The notes: generated from the letters alone by a model not told the origin. Shown: positions 1-9,278, counted from the stretch's first letter. The stretch is DNA of 64,000 nt from Rhizobium leguminosarum (GCF_001652265.1 NZ_LWBS01000231.1:14894-78893); one strand, 5' to 3'. A program made the numbers and translations.

Positions 1-176
1 ACGGCCAGACGGTGGTCAATGTCGAGGCGATCCAGGGCGCCGGCAACGTCGACGAATTCTTCTCCGATCCGGTCTTCGTCGAGAAGTTCCGGAGGCTCGA
101 TACGGTCTCCAAAAGCGAGTTCCACACCTACACGGTGGGCGATCTCGTTCTCCCGAGACGGGCAGCGGTCGTGTGA
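1..176 (+). CDS. C-terminal end of an unidentified protein (5'-truncated by window edge)
   Basis: An open frame beginning at base 3 runs to a TGA at 174-176 and gives about 57 residues. The tail contains the acidic stretch DEFFSDPVFVEKF and ends in LPRRAAVV. Codon third positions are mostly G or C, as expected for coding DNA here. I do not recognise the family from this tail and no start is visible because the gene enters from the left. It is followed by a repeat-like intergenic stretch and a convergent gene. Confidence 0.55.
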   Translation, partial: GQTVVNVEAIQGAGNVDEFFSDPVFVEKFRRLDTVSKSEFHTYTVGDLVLPRRAAVV

Positions 177-236
177 CCGATATCATCGGCGGCAAGTTGA
201 AAACTCCGTCACGGGATGCCGGGGCGGCGCTCCCAC

Positions 237-306
237 CCTCCGTCATCCCAGGCCTCGAGCCTGGGATTCACGCGCCGCCGATGGAGGCCAGCATGGATCC
301 TCCGTC
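237..306. repeat. RIME-like intergenic palindromic repeat, copy 1 (partial)
   Basis: The stretch contains the hairpin ATCCCAGGC...GCCTGGGAT and then GGATCCTCCGTC. The same module, in more complete form with a second hairpin ATCCTCGGG...CCCGAGGA, occurs near 14870-14962 and 45866-45966. Two palindromes of this type in an intergenic element of about 100 bp fit the Rhizobium-specific intergenic mosaic element description; the assignment to that named family is from memory. Confidence 0.6.
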
Positions 307-336
307 GATGGAGTTTGCGGAGGTTTGCCGCCGCCC

Positions 337-798
337 TCACCGCGTCGAATTGCTCGTCTCTTCGCTGACGCCGACCCGGTGGCGATACACCATTTCCCAG
401 CCTTTCCAGCCGTTGAACAACAGCAGCGCGACGGCGATCAAAGACAGCGCCAGCCCGGTCGGCACGATGAAATCAGGGCCTTGTGCGACCCGACGCCAAA
501 GGCTGACGGCCTCGATCAGAACGAGGACGATGTTGCCGATCATGTGGAACCACGCAGCCTGCAAGCTGCGGATGCGGCTGTCGCCGAAGAAATCGGTCAA
601 TCCGGCGAGTGCTGCCAGGGCTGCCATGATGAGACCGGCCGCCAGCATCAAGTTCGACGCCGCCGGCCAGAACGGGTCGCCGGATCGGCTGTGGAGGATA
701 TCGGTGACAAGCGTTCCGACGAAGAAGGCGACCGGGAACGGGATCAACATGGGATGGATCGGATGGCCGGCGATGCTCAACGTGCTTTTCGGGTTCAT
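337..798 (-). CDS. DUF2231 family integral membrane protein
   Basis: This 153-residue protein has four hydrophobic segments (roughly residues 17-35, 48-68, 84-104 and 113-133). It starts with the pattern characteristic of DUF2231, a glycine-histidine-proline motif (IAGHPIHPMLIPFP) followed by the first membrane helix. Members are small inner-membrane proteins of unknown function, sometimes next to redox or cytochrome genes. The length fits the family. The neighbours are an unknown gene end on the left and the debranching-enzyme operon on the right, so context gives no role. Confidence 0.8.
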   Translation of the reverse strand: MNPKSTLSIAGHPIHPMLIPFPVAFFVGTLVTDILHSRSGDPFWPAASNLMLAAGLIMAALAALAGLTDFFGDSRIRSLQAAWFHMIGNIVLVLIEAVSLWRRVAQGPDFIVPTGLALSLIAVALLLFNGWKGWEMVYRHRVGVSEETSNSTR

Positions 799-978
799 GT
801 GCTCGCTCCGACGTGCTCAGCTTATGCGCTGTGAAAACAAGCGACGGCATGTTCGGTTCCCGGCGCGTCGGGGATGAAGGCAATTTCGAGCTGTTGGAAG
901 CAGGTTTGCGCAAGAATGTACAGCTCATGGGTGACGCCGGCCCGCCTGACGTCCTAGACTGCCGCAGAGGTTGCCGAA

Positions 979-3183
979 CTAAGCGGTCGTGAGAACGCGT
1001 ACATCTCCGTTACGATCCACGACGTCTACGACGACCTGTCGACCGGACCGGCGAATGGTGACGTCAGCCGAACCGGAGCCAACCATAAGATGCCGCAGGG
1101 TGATCTCATCCAGGAATGCCGGCAGGCGCGGCTGGTTAAAGCTGATCTGCAAGGCGTTCGGGTCGAAATCCAGGCCGAGGCACGATTGCAGCAACGACAA
1201 AGGCGCTGACGCGGCCCAGGCCTGCGGGGAGCACGCCACGGGATAGAAGGTCGGTCCATGCGACCGCCGTTGGGAAAAACCGCAGAACAGCTCGGGAAGC
1301 CCGCGTAGTTCGATATAGGTCGAGGCTGCGAACAGACCTTCAAAGATTTGCGCTGCCGCTGCCTTGAAGCCATAGCGCGCAAGCCCCATGGCAATCAGAC
1401 TATTGTCGTGCGGCCAGATCGATCCGTTGTGGTAGCTCATCGGGTTGTAGCGCGCCTCGGTGGCGGGAATGGTGCGAATGCCCCAGCCGCAGAAGGACGA
1501 GGCGTTCATCAAGGTGTGCGCCACCTGTTCAGCTCTTTCGGGGTAGGCAATACCGGTCATGAGAGCATGGCCGGCATTCGAAGAGCGAACCCGACAGGCT
1601 CGCTTGTCTCCGTCCAGCGCCAGCACGAACGTTCCGAGTTCCTCGTCGAAGAAACGGACATCGAAAGCACGTCGCAGCCCTTCTGCCTTCGCCAGCAATG
1701 TCGCAGCGCGCTCGGGCCGGTGTAGTCTGCGGAACATCTCCGCGCCCGCTTGCCACGCGCCATAGACATAGGCCTGTACCTCGGCAATCGCGATCGGTCC
1801 CTTGGCGAGTGTCCCGTCCGCATGAAAAACCGAATCGTGGCTGTCCTTCCAGGCCTGGTTGATCAGGCCCTCCAAGGTCTGGCGCCCGTACTCGACGAAG
1901 CCGTCACCGTCGCGGTCGCCATATTCGTCGATCCAGGTCAGCGCCGCCTCGATATGCGGCAGAAGCTGATGAAGCGTCGCCGTGTCACCGGTGCGGTCCA
2001 GGTAGCTCCCCGCCAGCATGACAAACAGCGGGGTCGAATCGACGCTGCCGTAGTAACGGCGGAACGGAACCTCTCCCAGCTCGGCCATTTCACCGAAGCG
2101 AACCTCATGGAGGATCTTGCCGGGTTCGGCATCCGAAGCGGGATTGATATCGGTCGCCTGATTGGCGGCGAGATGGCGAAGTACGCCCTTTGCGATGGCG
2201 GGATCCAGCCAGAGCGTCTGCAGCGCGGTGATGATCGCGTCGCGGCCGAACACCGTGCTGAACCACGGCGTCCCGGCATACGGGTACGGCCCTTCAGGCG
2301 TGTCGGTGATCAGCATGTAAAGGTCGGACACGCTTCGCCGCGCAAGCTGGTTGAAGATCTGATTGGAACTCGAGACCGATGCCGCCCTTGCCATCGACGA
2401 TCGCAATGCCCGTCGAGCATCGCGCATGGCGAGGAAAAAGCCGTTGACGCGGCGATCCTTCTCCGAACGGTCGCAGTCGATCTCGATGAAGATCGAGCGG
2501 CTGCCGCGCGCGCTCAAGTGGAGGTCGTACACTGCCAGATCCGGTGCGAGTTCATCGGGAGCCGGATCGAACGAGACGCGGGTTGTCCGTGTTTTTTCAT
2601 CGAGGCCGATATAGGAAAGAAGGACGCTTCCATCTTCGATGACGGCCGGCAGGCTACGGCCTCTTTTTGCCCGCACGGTGCCTCGCACTTCGAAGAGGTC
2701 AGCAAAGTCCGAAAAGAATTCCAGCTTCATCCGCAGGTGATGATCGGTGTCGTCATAGTTCGTCACTGCCAGGCGCTCATAACAACGTCCCGACCATAGA
2801 AAGCGTGTCCTTCGAATATGGATGAGATCATGCTCGAGGCGCAGCTTTCCATCTTTGCCAAGGAAGTCCGGGTTCGTCAGATCGCAGGTGAGCGTGGCGT
2901 TGTCGTCGCGCATTGTCGACGACAGCAGCATCGGACGCCGATCCTCGAGCGTCAGGTAGAGATGCGAAAGATATCGCGTGTCGCGGTGAAAGAGCCCATC
3001 GGGACTTCCTGGTCCGGAAAGAGCATCGCCATTGTGGTCGAAGACCGCGAATGTATCGCCGTGCTTTAATGTACGTGGTTGCCGCTCCTGCAGCGACGCG
3101 GCAGCGGGAATGAAGAACTGCGCAATCGGCGCCACTTGCTTGGTTGCTGCGGGATTTGAATTGCCGCCTGCAGATGTCGTCAC
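979..3183 (-). CDS. glycogen debranching N-terminal domain / amylo-alpha-1,6-glucosidase-type protein
   Basis: The 734-residue protein has an N-terminal debranching-type beta domain (HGDTFAVFDHNGDAL, then SPDGLFHRDTRYLSHL near residues 45-75). A C-terminal (alpha/alpha)6 glucoamylase-like half carries AGTPWFSTVFGRDAIIT, the signature of amylo-alpha-1,6-glucosidase relatives, and SYHNGSIWPHDNSLIA, which holds the usual acidic/His residues. I chose the GTG at 3183 because GGAGG lies just upstream and the longer frame reads into the neighbouring glycosyltransferase gene. It probably acts on alpha-glucans or related oligosaccharides in the cytoplasm. It lies 16 bases behind the glycosyltransferase gene on the same strand, so the two are probably one operon. 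The exact substrate is not shown by the sequence. Confidence 0.85.
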   Translation of the reverse strand: MTTSAGGNSNPAATKQVAPIAQFFIPAAASLQERQPRTLKHGDTFAVFDHNGDALSGPGSPDGLFHRDTRYLSHLYLTLEDRRPMLLSSTMRDDNATLTCDLTNPDFLGKDGKLRLEHDLIHIRRTRFLWSGRCYERLAVTNYDDTDHHLRMKLEFFSDFADLFEVRGTVRAKRGRSLPAVIEDGSVLLSYIGLDEKTRTTRVSFDPAPDELAPDLAVYDLHLSARGSRSIFIEIDCDRSEKDRRVNGFFLAMRDARRALRSSMARAASVSSSNQIFNQLARRSVSDLYMLITDTPEGPYPYAGTPWFSTVFGRDAIITALQTLWLDPAIAKGVLRHLAANQATDINPASDAEPGKILHEVRFGEMAELGEVPFRRYYGSVDSTPLFVMLAGSYLDRTGDTATLHQLLPHIEAALTWIDEYGDRDGDGFVEYGRQTLEGLINQAWKDSHDSVFHADGTLAKGPIAIAEVQAYVYGAWQAGAEMFRRLHRPERAATLLAKAEGLRRAFDVRFFDEELGTFVLALDGDKRACRVRSSNAGHALMTGIAYPERAEQVAHTLMNASSFCGWGIRTIPATEARYNPMSYHNGSIWPHDNSLIAMGLARYGFKAAAAQIFEGLFAASTYIELRGLPELFCGFSQRRSHGPTFYPVACSPQAWAASAPLSLLQSCLGLDFDPNALQISFNQPRLPAFLDEITLRHLMVGSGSADVTIRRSGRQVVVDVVDRNGDVRVLTTA

Positions 3184-3199
3184 ATGTCGCCTCCGTTTT

Positions 3200-4294
3200 T
3201 TATGCCACAACCTGGCCAATCGATATCGGGCGGTTCGCGCGCCGGCGCTGCGGGGCTTTTGCGCGGAATCCGTGCAGCTGGCCGTAGACGGCGAGATAGT
3301 CTCTTGCCATACGTCCCGCAGTAAAACGTCGCTCGAAGTTCGCCCGCACCTTACGCCGATCAAGCTGCAGTGCCCATTCGATGCTCTCGACAGCTTCGGC
3401 AACGGTATCCACCAAAATTCCCGAGATCCCGTCGTCGACCACCTCCGGGACCGAGCCGCTGCGGAAGGCAAGAACCGGTGTGCCGCAGGCCATCGCCTCG
3501 ATCATCACAAGCCCGAAGGGCTCAGGCCAGTCGATCGGGAAAAGCAACGCGCCGGCATTGCCCAGGAAGTCCGCCTTTTGGTGATCGTTGATCTCGCCGA
3601 TGAACTCAACATTCGGATGGCTCATCACCATCGGCTGAATTGCCGTTTCCCAATAATGTTTGTCGACATTGTCGATCTTGGCTGCGATCCTCAGCGGCAT
3701 GCCGACCTTGGCTGCGATTTCAATCGCCCGATCAGGCCGCTTCTCCGGAGCGATCCGTCCGAGGAACGCGAGGTAACCGCCCGCCGGCTTTTCCGTGAAA
3801 GGTAGGAGGCTACCGGGCAGGCCGTGATAGACCGTCCCCAACCAGTTGACCGGCGGCATTGGGTGGCGTTGGTCATTGGAGACCGATACCAGGGGAATAT
3901 CCGGAAACGCCTTGTAGAAAGGCCAGAGATCCGGCAGGTCGAGCCGCCCATGCAGCGTTGTGACGGTGCGGTCGGCAAAATATCGGATCAGCGGGAAATG
4001 CAGCAGATCGACGTGGAAATGCAGGACATCGAATTCGTGCGCGCGCCTGCGGATTTCCTCAAGCATAAGGATCTGATGCGGCAGGTGGTCCTTGATGGCG
4101 GGATTTAGCCTCAGGGCAGTGTTCGAGCATGGCACGAGGCGGGCATTGGTAACGGAATCACCGCTGGCAAACAGCGTCACATCGTGGCCTTGGGCCACCA
4201 GTTCTTCGGTAAGATACGAAACAATCCGCTCGGTTCCCCCGTATAATTTCGGCGGAACACTTTCTGCAAGCGGGGCAATCTGAGCGATCTTCAT
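3200..4294 (-). CDS. glycosyltransferase family 4 protein (GT-B fold)
   Basis: The 364-residue protein starts MKIAQIAPLAESVPPKLYGG, typical of GT4 enzymes, with GGTER as the loop of the first Rossmann domain. The C-terminal domain carries LAFLGRIAPEKRPDRAIEIA and the E-x7-E nucleotide-sugar motif EPFGLVMIEAMACGTPV. The ATG at 4294 has GAGGAG at a suitable distance. It is the first gene of a two-gene unit with the debranching-type enzyme, a pairing that suggests coupled synthesis and trimming of an alpha-glucan or glycoconjugate. Donor and acceptor are unknown. Confidence 0.88.
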   Translation of the reverse strand: MKIAQIAPLAESVPPKLYGGTERIVSYLTEELVAQGHDVTLFASGDSVTNARLVPCSNTALRLNPAIKDHLPHQILMLEEIRRRAHEFDVLHFHVDLLHFPLIRYFADRTVTTLHGRLDLPDLWPFYKAFPDIPLVSVSNDQRHPMPPVNWLGTVYHGLPGSLLPFTEKPAGGYLAFLGRIAPEKRPDRAIEIAAKVGMPLRIAAKIDNVDKHYWETAIQPMVMSHPNVEFIGEINDHQKADFLGNAGALLFPIDWPEPFGLVMIEAMACGTPVLAFRSGSVPEVVDDGISGILVDTVAEAVESIEWALQLDRRKVRANFERRFTAGRMARDYLAVYGQLHGFRAKAPQRRRANRPISIGQVVA

Positions 4295-4717
4295 CGGCAA
4301 AATCTCCTCAGGTGAGCAGAGAGTCGACCGCAAAAATCGGGGCCGCATACTGAAAGGCTGCGGCAGTAGAATCCTAAATTTGCTACGGCTGCTTCCTGCG
4401 TCCTCCTTTCCAGTAGGCCTTCCCAGTCCAATCAGGACTTCATTTTGCCGAACTCAGCGAGCGTGTTTTGGTTCCGGCGCAATGCCTCGCTACCTGGTCT
4501 TCTTCCGCAACAGCGTTTCGCTTTCTCAGGCAGCCGCGGAAGTCGTCTTCGACGTGTGGTCATTGCGAACGCAGGAAGCCCGGTCGAACCCCTCGGCAAT
4601 TGCGGATGGCTCCAGGGCGTTGAACGCCTACCAGGACATCTGCTTTCAACCGGACGGATCGAGCTGGGCGACGCGCGCCCCTCGGGCCTCCCTGGGCCGC
4701 GGTGATCACCTTCGGTG
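4295..4717. other. 423-base intergenic stretch, no gene seen
   Basis: Open frames on either strand here lack a recognisable family, a ribosome-binding site or consistent third-position bias. The part next to 4294 should hold the promoter of the glycosyltransferase operon; I could not pick a convincing -35/-10 pair. Nothing else is supported. Confidence 0.5.
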
Positions 4718-5014
4718 CTAGATGCCGGAGACATTTCGATCGCTGACCCGCCGCAGGTGCAGGGGCACGTCTTCCATGTCGGCGAGCTTGCCATGCTTTT
4801 TGAGAAAGCGACTGAAATTCGCCGCGACGACCGACGCGGGAAGTTGACGGTTGGCTGCTTTCCGGCAGGCGTCCAACATCACCTCATAGGTGATACCGCG
4901 TTTCTCCTGTGGCCATTCGTCGAGAAAGTCAAAGACGTCGTCAAGCCCGGCGACCTCTTGCACGAAGTACTTCCGTTGCGCGTAAATCGGGTGTTCAAAA
5001 GTATCAAGTGCCAT
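4718..5014 (-). CDS. DUF982 domain protein
   Basis: The 98-residue protein shows the DUF982 layout common in rhizobia: an N-terminal FEHPIYA segment, a central DFLDEWPQEKRGITYEV, then MLDACRKAANRQLPASVVAANFSRFLKK as alternating helices (read in pieces, residues about 48-75). The ATG at 5014 is preceded by AAAGGAGG, a strong ribosome-binding site. Rhizobial genomes carry many DUF982 paralogues of unknown function; another full copy lies at 55396-55635 and a remnant near 58594-58665. Confidence 0.8.
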   Translation of the reverse strand: MALDTFEHPIYAQRKYFVQEVAGLDDVFDFLDEWPQEKRGITYEVMLDACRKAANRQLPASVVAANFSRFLKKHGKLADMEDVPLHLRRVSDRNVSGI

Positions 5015-5134
5015 CGTTTACCTCCTTTCATGGCGTGAGTGCCGCTGATTTAGGCAACGGAATTCCGCTCTTCAAGATCGCGGTTTGGCTGAGATCGTCA
5101 CCGGAGACGGCTTTCGTGCTGGCATCGATGAGCG

Positions 5135-5535
5135 CTACGCGAACTGTGGCAAGTCGTCGTGTATATCGTACCATTCGGCCTTCGAGGCGACGAAATAATG
5201 CGCGGTCGGCGGCGCCGGCAGCGGCGTATCGAGCGTCCCCAGCCGCAAGCGCACGACATCCGGCATCGCATCGCGGCGACTGATGATGGGCGAACCGCAG
5301 TTGGAACAGAAGAGGCGATGAACGCCTGGGAAGAATCGAATGCCTTCAGCGCCGACTCGCCCTCAATGATGACGAAGTCACTGGTCGCAACGGGCGCATT
5401 GCTCGCGAATGCGGTAGCGGTCGCCTTGCGACAACGCGAACAATGGCAAAAGATCGCCGCACCTAGCTCGCCGCGAACTTCGTATTTCACTGTGCCACAG
5501 AGACAGCTGCCTTTATGCATAAGAGCTCCCGTCAT
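5135..5535 (-). pseudogene. GFA family (Mss4-like zinc) protein, broken by a one-base frameshift
   Basis: The N-terminal part reads GSCLCGTVKYEV and FCHCSRCRK, the first zinc ligands of the glutathione-dependent formaldehyde-activating (GFA/Mss4-like) family. After residue about 72 the frame becomes arginine-rich nonsense. If one base is added at the GGG run at 5328-5330 the reading continues as PGVHRLFCSNCGSPIIS, which supplies the second CxxC zinc pair, and ends at a stop at 5135. The restored protein would have about 130 residues, the normal family length. Start at 5535 or 5520 (GGGAGC upstream of the latter). Either a recent pseudogene or a consensus error. Confidence 0.8.
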
Positions 5536-5588
5536 GCGCCCTCACGGCGTGAAATTAGCCTGAGGACTTCATGATGTCTTCTTATCGC

Positions 5589-6323
5589 TCACGCGGTCCC
5601 GGCGCGGTTTTGGGCTACGATTTCATCGTGAGTAAGGCTGCCGCCTTGTTCCATGAAGACTTTGATCAGGGCCTCGCGGTTGCCCGCCGAGCGGGTTTGG
5701 TCAGCTTTTTCGAGCGCCGTTTGCAGCTCGTCAGCAGACAGTTCCGTGCAATAGGCAGGCGTGCCTGGCTGTTGTCGCCATGAGGTCGCGAGACCCCCGG
5801 CATCGAAAGCGTCGAAGCCCGTCGCCTCTACCAACTGCATGACAATCGACTTCTTTTCGAGGTCATCACCCGCCACCGGAAGGGCGATGCGGCCGGGTTG
5901 CGACTTGTCTACGCCTTTTTCCGCGAGCGTCGCAGAAAGCACCGCATTCCAGGCTTTAATGACCGGTCGGTTGATCTGCTCGCTGACCCAGACCGCTTCC
6001 GGTTTGCTATCATCGACGTCGGTGATCGTTCCGTCACGGAACGGGTAGTAATTGGACGTGTCTACGACAACGACGTTCTCGGGAACATTTTCGAACAAAT
6101 TGGCAAGATCGCGATGAGCCGAAAACGGGATGGAAAGGATCACAATATCCACCCCCGTCACGGCATCTTGCTTGGTCGTTGCCGTCGCACCAACGTCCGC
6201 GGCGAGGTCGCGGATAGATTCCGGTTCCTTTGAGTTGGCAAGTTTGACCTCGTGACCTGCCGCCGCGAGCTTGCGCGCCAGCGTTGCCCCAATATTCCCT
6301 GCGCCGATAATTCCGATGTTCAT
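5589..6323 (-). CDS. NAD(P)-binding F420/NADP oxidoreductase-like protein
   Basis: The 244-residue protein begins MNIGIIGAGNIGATLARKLA, a Rossmann GxGxxG motif right at the N-terminus. It continues with GHEVKLANSKEPES and VILSIPFSAH, as in the NADPH:F420 oxidoreductase-like family (PF03807). Rhizobia generally do not make F420, so the natural reaction is more likely an NADPH-linked reduction of an unknown substrate. It is transcribed in the same direction as the upstream TetR gene (90-base gap) and may share its control. Confidence 0.82.
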   Translation of the reverse strand: MNIGIIGAGNIGATLARKLAAAGHEVKLANSKEPESIRDLAADVGATATTKQDAVTGVDIVILSIPFSAHRDLANLFENVPENVVVVDTSNYYPFRDGTITDVDDSKPEAVWVSEQINRPVIKAWNAVLSATLAEKGVDKSQPGRIALPVAGDDLEKKSIVMQLVEATGFDAFDAGGLATSWRQQPGTPAYCTELSADELQTALEKADQTRSAGNREALIKVFMEQGGSLTHDEIVAQNRAGTA

Positions 6324-6412
6324 ACCATTTCCCTGCTGTGAATATTGCGTTCAACGCACTCCAACGGAGACGTGGGAAGCCGCGGCCTCGAGCGGCGGTG
6401 GCGCCGGGTCGC

Positions 6413-7069
6413 CTACCCCACCACCTCACGAACTCCAGGTTCGGACGACGAGATCAACCCATCTTCCAGCAACACTCTGGCTGCATCGCGGTTTGCGTCC
6501 ACTATTGCAGGATCGCGCGTCGATTGTGCGATCACCATCGCGCCTTGGAAGAGCGACAGGATCTGGATCACGGCTCTTTCGGGTTGGCTCAATGCCAACG
6601 GCTCGATGAGTGACGCAACAAATTCATGCAAGCCCCTGAAATACGCACCGATGGTCGCCTGTACCTCTGGGGAGTTGGCCTCCGGTCCGAACTCGGCTAA
6701 CCCCTTTACGAATGGGCAGCCGCGGAAAGAAGGCGCACGGAACGGTTCCTCCAACGCGTCAAAAATAGCGAGGACGCGCTCCAGCGGCGAAAGCCCGGCT
6801 CTTTCAGTCGACGTTGCGAGCATCTGAAACCAGGTGTCCGTTTTGTAACGCAAATAGGTAGCGATCAGGTCTGCCTTCGATGGAAAGTGTTTGTAGAACG
6901 TCATCTTCGCCACGCCGCTTTCGGCAATGATGCGGTCGATCCCGACAGAGTGGATGCTGAACCGGTAAAACAGGTCCGATGCCGTCTTTAATATACGTTC
7001 TCGCGGGGCGAGGACGTTAAGCGGTTGTCCCTCCACATCCACAAACTCAAGCACGCTGCTCGTTGGCAT
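6413..7069 (-). CDS. TetR/AcrR family transcriptional regulator
   Basis: The 218-residue protein has a TetR helix-turn-helix at residues about 22-70: RERILKTASDLFYR, then IIAESGVAKMTFYKHFPSK with the family TFYKHF signature. The rest is a helical ligand-binding domain. It is divergent from the short-chain dehydrogenase gene at 7193; the shared 123-base spacer holds inverted repeats that are probable operators. It probably represses itself and the dehydrogenase. The ribosome-binding site is weak (GGAAG directly before the ATG). Confidence 0.9.
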   Translation of the reverse strand: MPTSSVLEFVDVEGQPLNVLAPRERILKTASDLFYRFSIHSVGIDRIIAESGVAKMTFYKHFPSKADLIATYLRYKTDTWFQMLATSTERAGLSPLERVLAIFDALEEPFRAPSFRGCPFVKGLAEFGPEANSPEVQATIGAYFRGLHEFVASLIEPLALSQPERAVIQILSLFQGAMVIAQSTRDPAIVDANRDAARVLLEDGLISSSEPGVREVVG

Positions 7070-7100
7070 CTTCCATCACCTCAGATTCTTTGTCCACATA

Positions 7101-7154
7101 TAGACAGACTATTCTGTCAATTTTTGGATTGCAAGTACATACAGGTCTGTCTAT
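7101..7154. promoter_or_regulatory. probable TetR operators in the divergent TetR/SDR promoter region
   Basis: TAGACAGAC at 7101-7109 and its exact reverse complement GTCTGTCTA at 7145-7153 face each other. Each also has its own imperfect partner (GACAG...CTGTC at 7104-7118; ATACAG...CTGTCTAT near 7139-7154), so two operator sites are likely. They sit between the TetR gene and the short-chain dehydrogenase gene, where a TetR protein normally binds. Promoter elements were not assigned. Confidence 0.65.
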
Positions 7155-7192
7155 GGTGCGACGCCCCTTGGATTTCAGAGAAAGGACTTAAG

Positions 7193-8071
7193 ATGAGCGG
7201 AAAAGTCGTTGTTGTGACCGGCGCAAGCAGTGGTTTTGGAAAACTCACGGTATTGGAGCTTGCGAGGCGGGGCCATACGGTTGTTGCGACCATGCGGGAC
7301 GTCGAAGGGCGAAATGCCCAAGTGCGGAGCGATCTTATCGACGCGGTGAAAGCTGAAGGGCATGTGCTGCAAGTCCTTGAAATGGACGTTGCCGACGAGG
7401 CGTCGGTCAATTCCACGATCGACCAGGTCGTTAAACAGCACGGAAAGATCGATGCCCTGATCAACAATGCCGGAATAATGCCCGTCGGGGTCACGGAAGC
7501 CTACACTGTCGCGGACGTCGAACGGCTATTTGCGGTCAATTTCTTCGGCGCCGTGCGGGCCGACCGCGCCGTTCTGCCGCATATGCGTGCCGCCGGCAGC
7601 GGACTCCTCGTTCATGTGACATCGCTGATGGGTCGGGTGGTCTTTCCGTTCTTCGGCACCTACTCCGCGAGCAAGTTCGCACTCGAAGCGCTTGCCGAAG
7701 CCTATCGGTATGAACTGAAGGGATTTGGAATCGATTCCGTCATCGTCGAGCCGGGGCCGTTCCCCAGCAACCTCATCTCGTCGAGCCCGGAGCCATCCGA
7801 CCAGACCGTGCTTGCATCCTACGGCGAGGTTGCGGCGATACCGGGTCAGATCAAGGCCCACGCCAACGACGGACACGACGAGGCTAATCCGCCGCGGCCC
7901 CAACGCGTGGCCGATGCCATCGCACGACTGGTCGAGGCCACGGAACGACGTCCATTGCGCACGGTCGTCATGCCTGAGGGCATGGACCTCGGTGTCCAGC
8001 GGCTGAACGACGCGGTAAGCCCAATTCAGAACGACCTGCTCAGCGCGCTCGGCATGTCGAGCATGATCTGA
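7193..8071 (+). CDS. SDR family NAD(P)-dependent oxidoreductase
   Basis: The 292-residue protein is a classical short-chain dehydrogenase. It has the cofactor motif TGASSGFG near residue 9, NNAG (INNAGIMP), a catalytic serine in VTSLMG and the YSASK motif with catalytic Tyr and Lys. The cofactor loop VVATMRD suggests NADP(H) preference but this is weak evidence. The ATG at 7193 follows AAAGGA. It faces the TetR gene and is probably derepressed by that regulator's ligand. Substrate unknown. Confidence 0.9.
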   Translation: MSGKVVVVTGASSGFGKLTVLELARRGHTVVATMRDVEGRNAQVRSDLIDAVKAEGHVLQVLEMDVADEASVNSTIDQVVKQHGKIDALINNAGIMPVGVTEAYTVADVERLFAVNFFGAVRADRAVLPHMRAAGSGLLVHVTSLMGRVVFPFFGTYSASKFALEALAEAYRYELKGFGIDSVIVEPGPFPSNLISSSPEPSDQTVLASYGEVAAIPGQIKAHANDGHDEANPPRPQRVADAIARLVEATERRPLRTVVMPEGMDLGVQRLNDAVSPIQNDLLSALGMSSMI

Positions 8072-8416
8072 CACTCTGGGGTTGGCGGGTGGTGCCACCT
8101 GCCGCCCTTTGAGGGGCACTCCGGACCCGTTTGCGACGCCGCATACCGGCAAGGTTTGTGGCACTTTCTGCGTAACCAGTCGCGGGTCGGTGTCCCGCCT
8201 GCGGGGTGCTCTTCCTCCGGATGCGAACAGGCGTGCCGCGTCAGCTTCAATTTCGCGGTTGATCCAGGCGTTGTCCTGATGTCAACGCCGCTGGTACGGG
8301 AGATACGGCCGTGATTGCCCTTTTCGCCAGACACGTGTCGGCATTGACTTGCCTTGTTCGTCTTTACAACGTGGCTCCATTCGACGGGCCGAGGCGCAGA
8401 ACGACAGGAGGGCGAA
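8072..8416. other. 345-base intergenic stretch, no gene seen
   Basis: No frame here has family similarity, a good ribosome-binding site or coding-type third positions. The last bases before 8417 contain the AGGAGGG ribosome-binding site of the SMP-30 gene. Nothing else is supported. Confidence 0.45.
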
Positions 8417-9217
8417 ATGAACAGGACAAGGGTTCGGTTGGAAGACCGGGGGCTGGTCGAATGCCCACGATGGCATGACGGCGAGTTGTGGTTCGCGGAT
8501 TGGACAAGCGGCGAAATCCTCGCCTTGAGCGAGCACGGAACTGTCACAGTGGCGACAACCGCGAAAGCCCCGCCCCTGTCATTCGACTTCGGACCACAGG
8601 GCGACATGTACGTCATCGCGTCCAGGGCATCGCATTTGCTGCGGTTCAACGGCTCCGGACTGGAAGAGTTCGCCGAGTTGGGAGCGAATGGCTGGAACGA
8701 GATCGTGATCGATCCGCAAGGCCGGATCTACGTCAACGGCCCCGCGATCCTGCTGATACATCCAGACGGGACGGTCGAAACACAAGCGGAAGGCTTTCAG
8801 TTTCCGAACGGAATGGCTCTCTCTCCGGACGGGCGCACACTGGTTTGCGCCGAAAGCTGGGCGAAACGGCTGACATCGTTTGATGTCGCCGCCGACGGGC
8901 AACTTGCCCATCGAAGGGTTTGGGCCGATCTTCCCGGGCCGCCCGATGGCATATGCTTCGACGCTGAAGGCGCGATCTGGTACGCCGACGTCCCCAATGC
9001 TTACTGCCGCAGGGTTCGTGAAGGCGGCGCGCTCCTCGATGAAGTGAAGCTCGATCGCGGCGCCTTCGCCTGCATGCTGGGCGGACCTGATCGAACCACC
9101 CTCTACATAACTGCCGCCAGATGGTTCGGGATGGACAAGATGGACCAGATGGGCGGAACTGGCCAGCTCTTGTCCGTCGAGGTCGAGACAGCCGGGGCGG
9201 GTTGGCCTCACGGCTAG
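8417..9217 (+). CDS. SMP-30/gluconolactonase-like beta-propeller protein
   Basis: The 266-residue protein has the SMP-30 (regucalcin/gluconolactonase) pattern. ECPRWHDGELWFADW near the N-terminus supplies the metal-binding Glu, followed by repeated blades (DPQGRIYVNG, FPNGMALSPDGRTL, GPPDGICFDAEGAIWYAD). FPNG and the Asp in the PDG motifs match the metal site. Members hydrolyse sugar lactones or related esters with a divalent cation. AGGAGGG precedes the ATG at 8417. It stands alone between two intergenic stretches, so the pathway is unclear. Confidence 0.88.
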   Translation: MNRTRVRLEDRGLVECPRWHDGELWFADWTSGEILALSEHGTVTVATTAKAPPLSFDFGPQGDMYVIASRASHLLRFNGSGLEEFAELGANGWNEIVIDPQGRIYVNGPAILLIHPDGTVETQAEGFQFPNGMALSPDGRTLVCAESWAKRLTSFDVAADGQLAHRRVWADLPGPPDGICFDAEGAIWYADVPNAYCRRVREGGALLDEVKLDRGAFACMLGGPDRTTLYITAARWFGMDKMDQMGGTGQLLSVEVETAGAGWPHG

Positions 9218-9221
9218 AGCA

Positions 9222-9278
9222 ATTCCAGCAAAAGTGCGGAGCGGTTTTGCCTCGGGAAATTGCGTGAAACAAAGAGAT
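9222..9278. repeat. rhizobial intergenic repeat ahead of a hairpin
   Basis: The sequence starting GAGCAATTCCAGCAAAAGTG and continuing through GCGGTTTTGC is a dispersed element that I recall as common after genes in Rhizobium genomes. It directly precedes the hairpin at 9279-9317. There is no second copy in this window, so the assignment rests on memory. Confidence 0.5.

Noticed and set aside
1750..2799. Long open frame (349 codons) on the plus strand across the debranching-enzyme gene
   Set aside because: It is antisense to a well-supported gene with clear family motifs; high-GC genes open such mirror frames. No ribosome-binding site or family.
4380..4721. 113-codon frame upstream of the glycosyltransferase operon
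   Set aside because: No ribosome-binding site, family or coding-type third positions; treated as intergenic.
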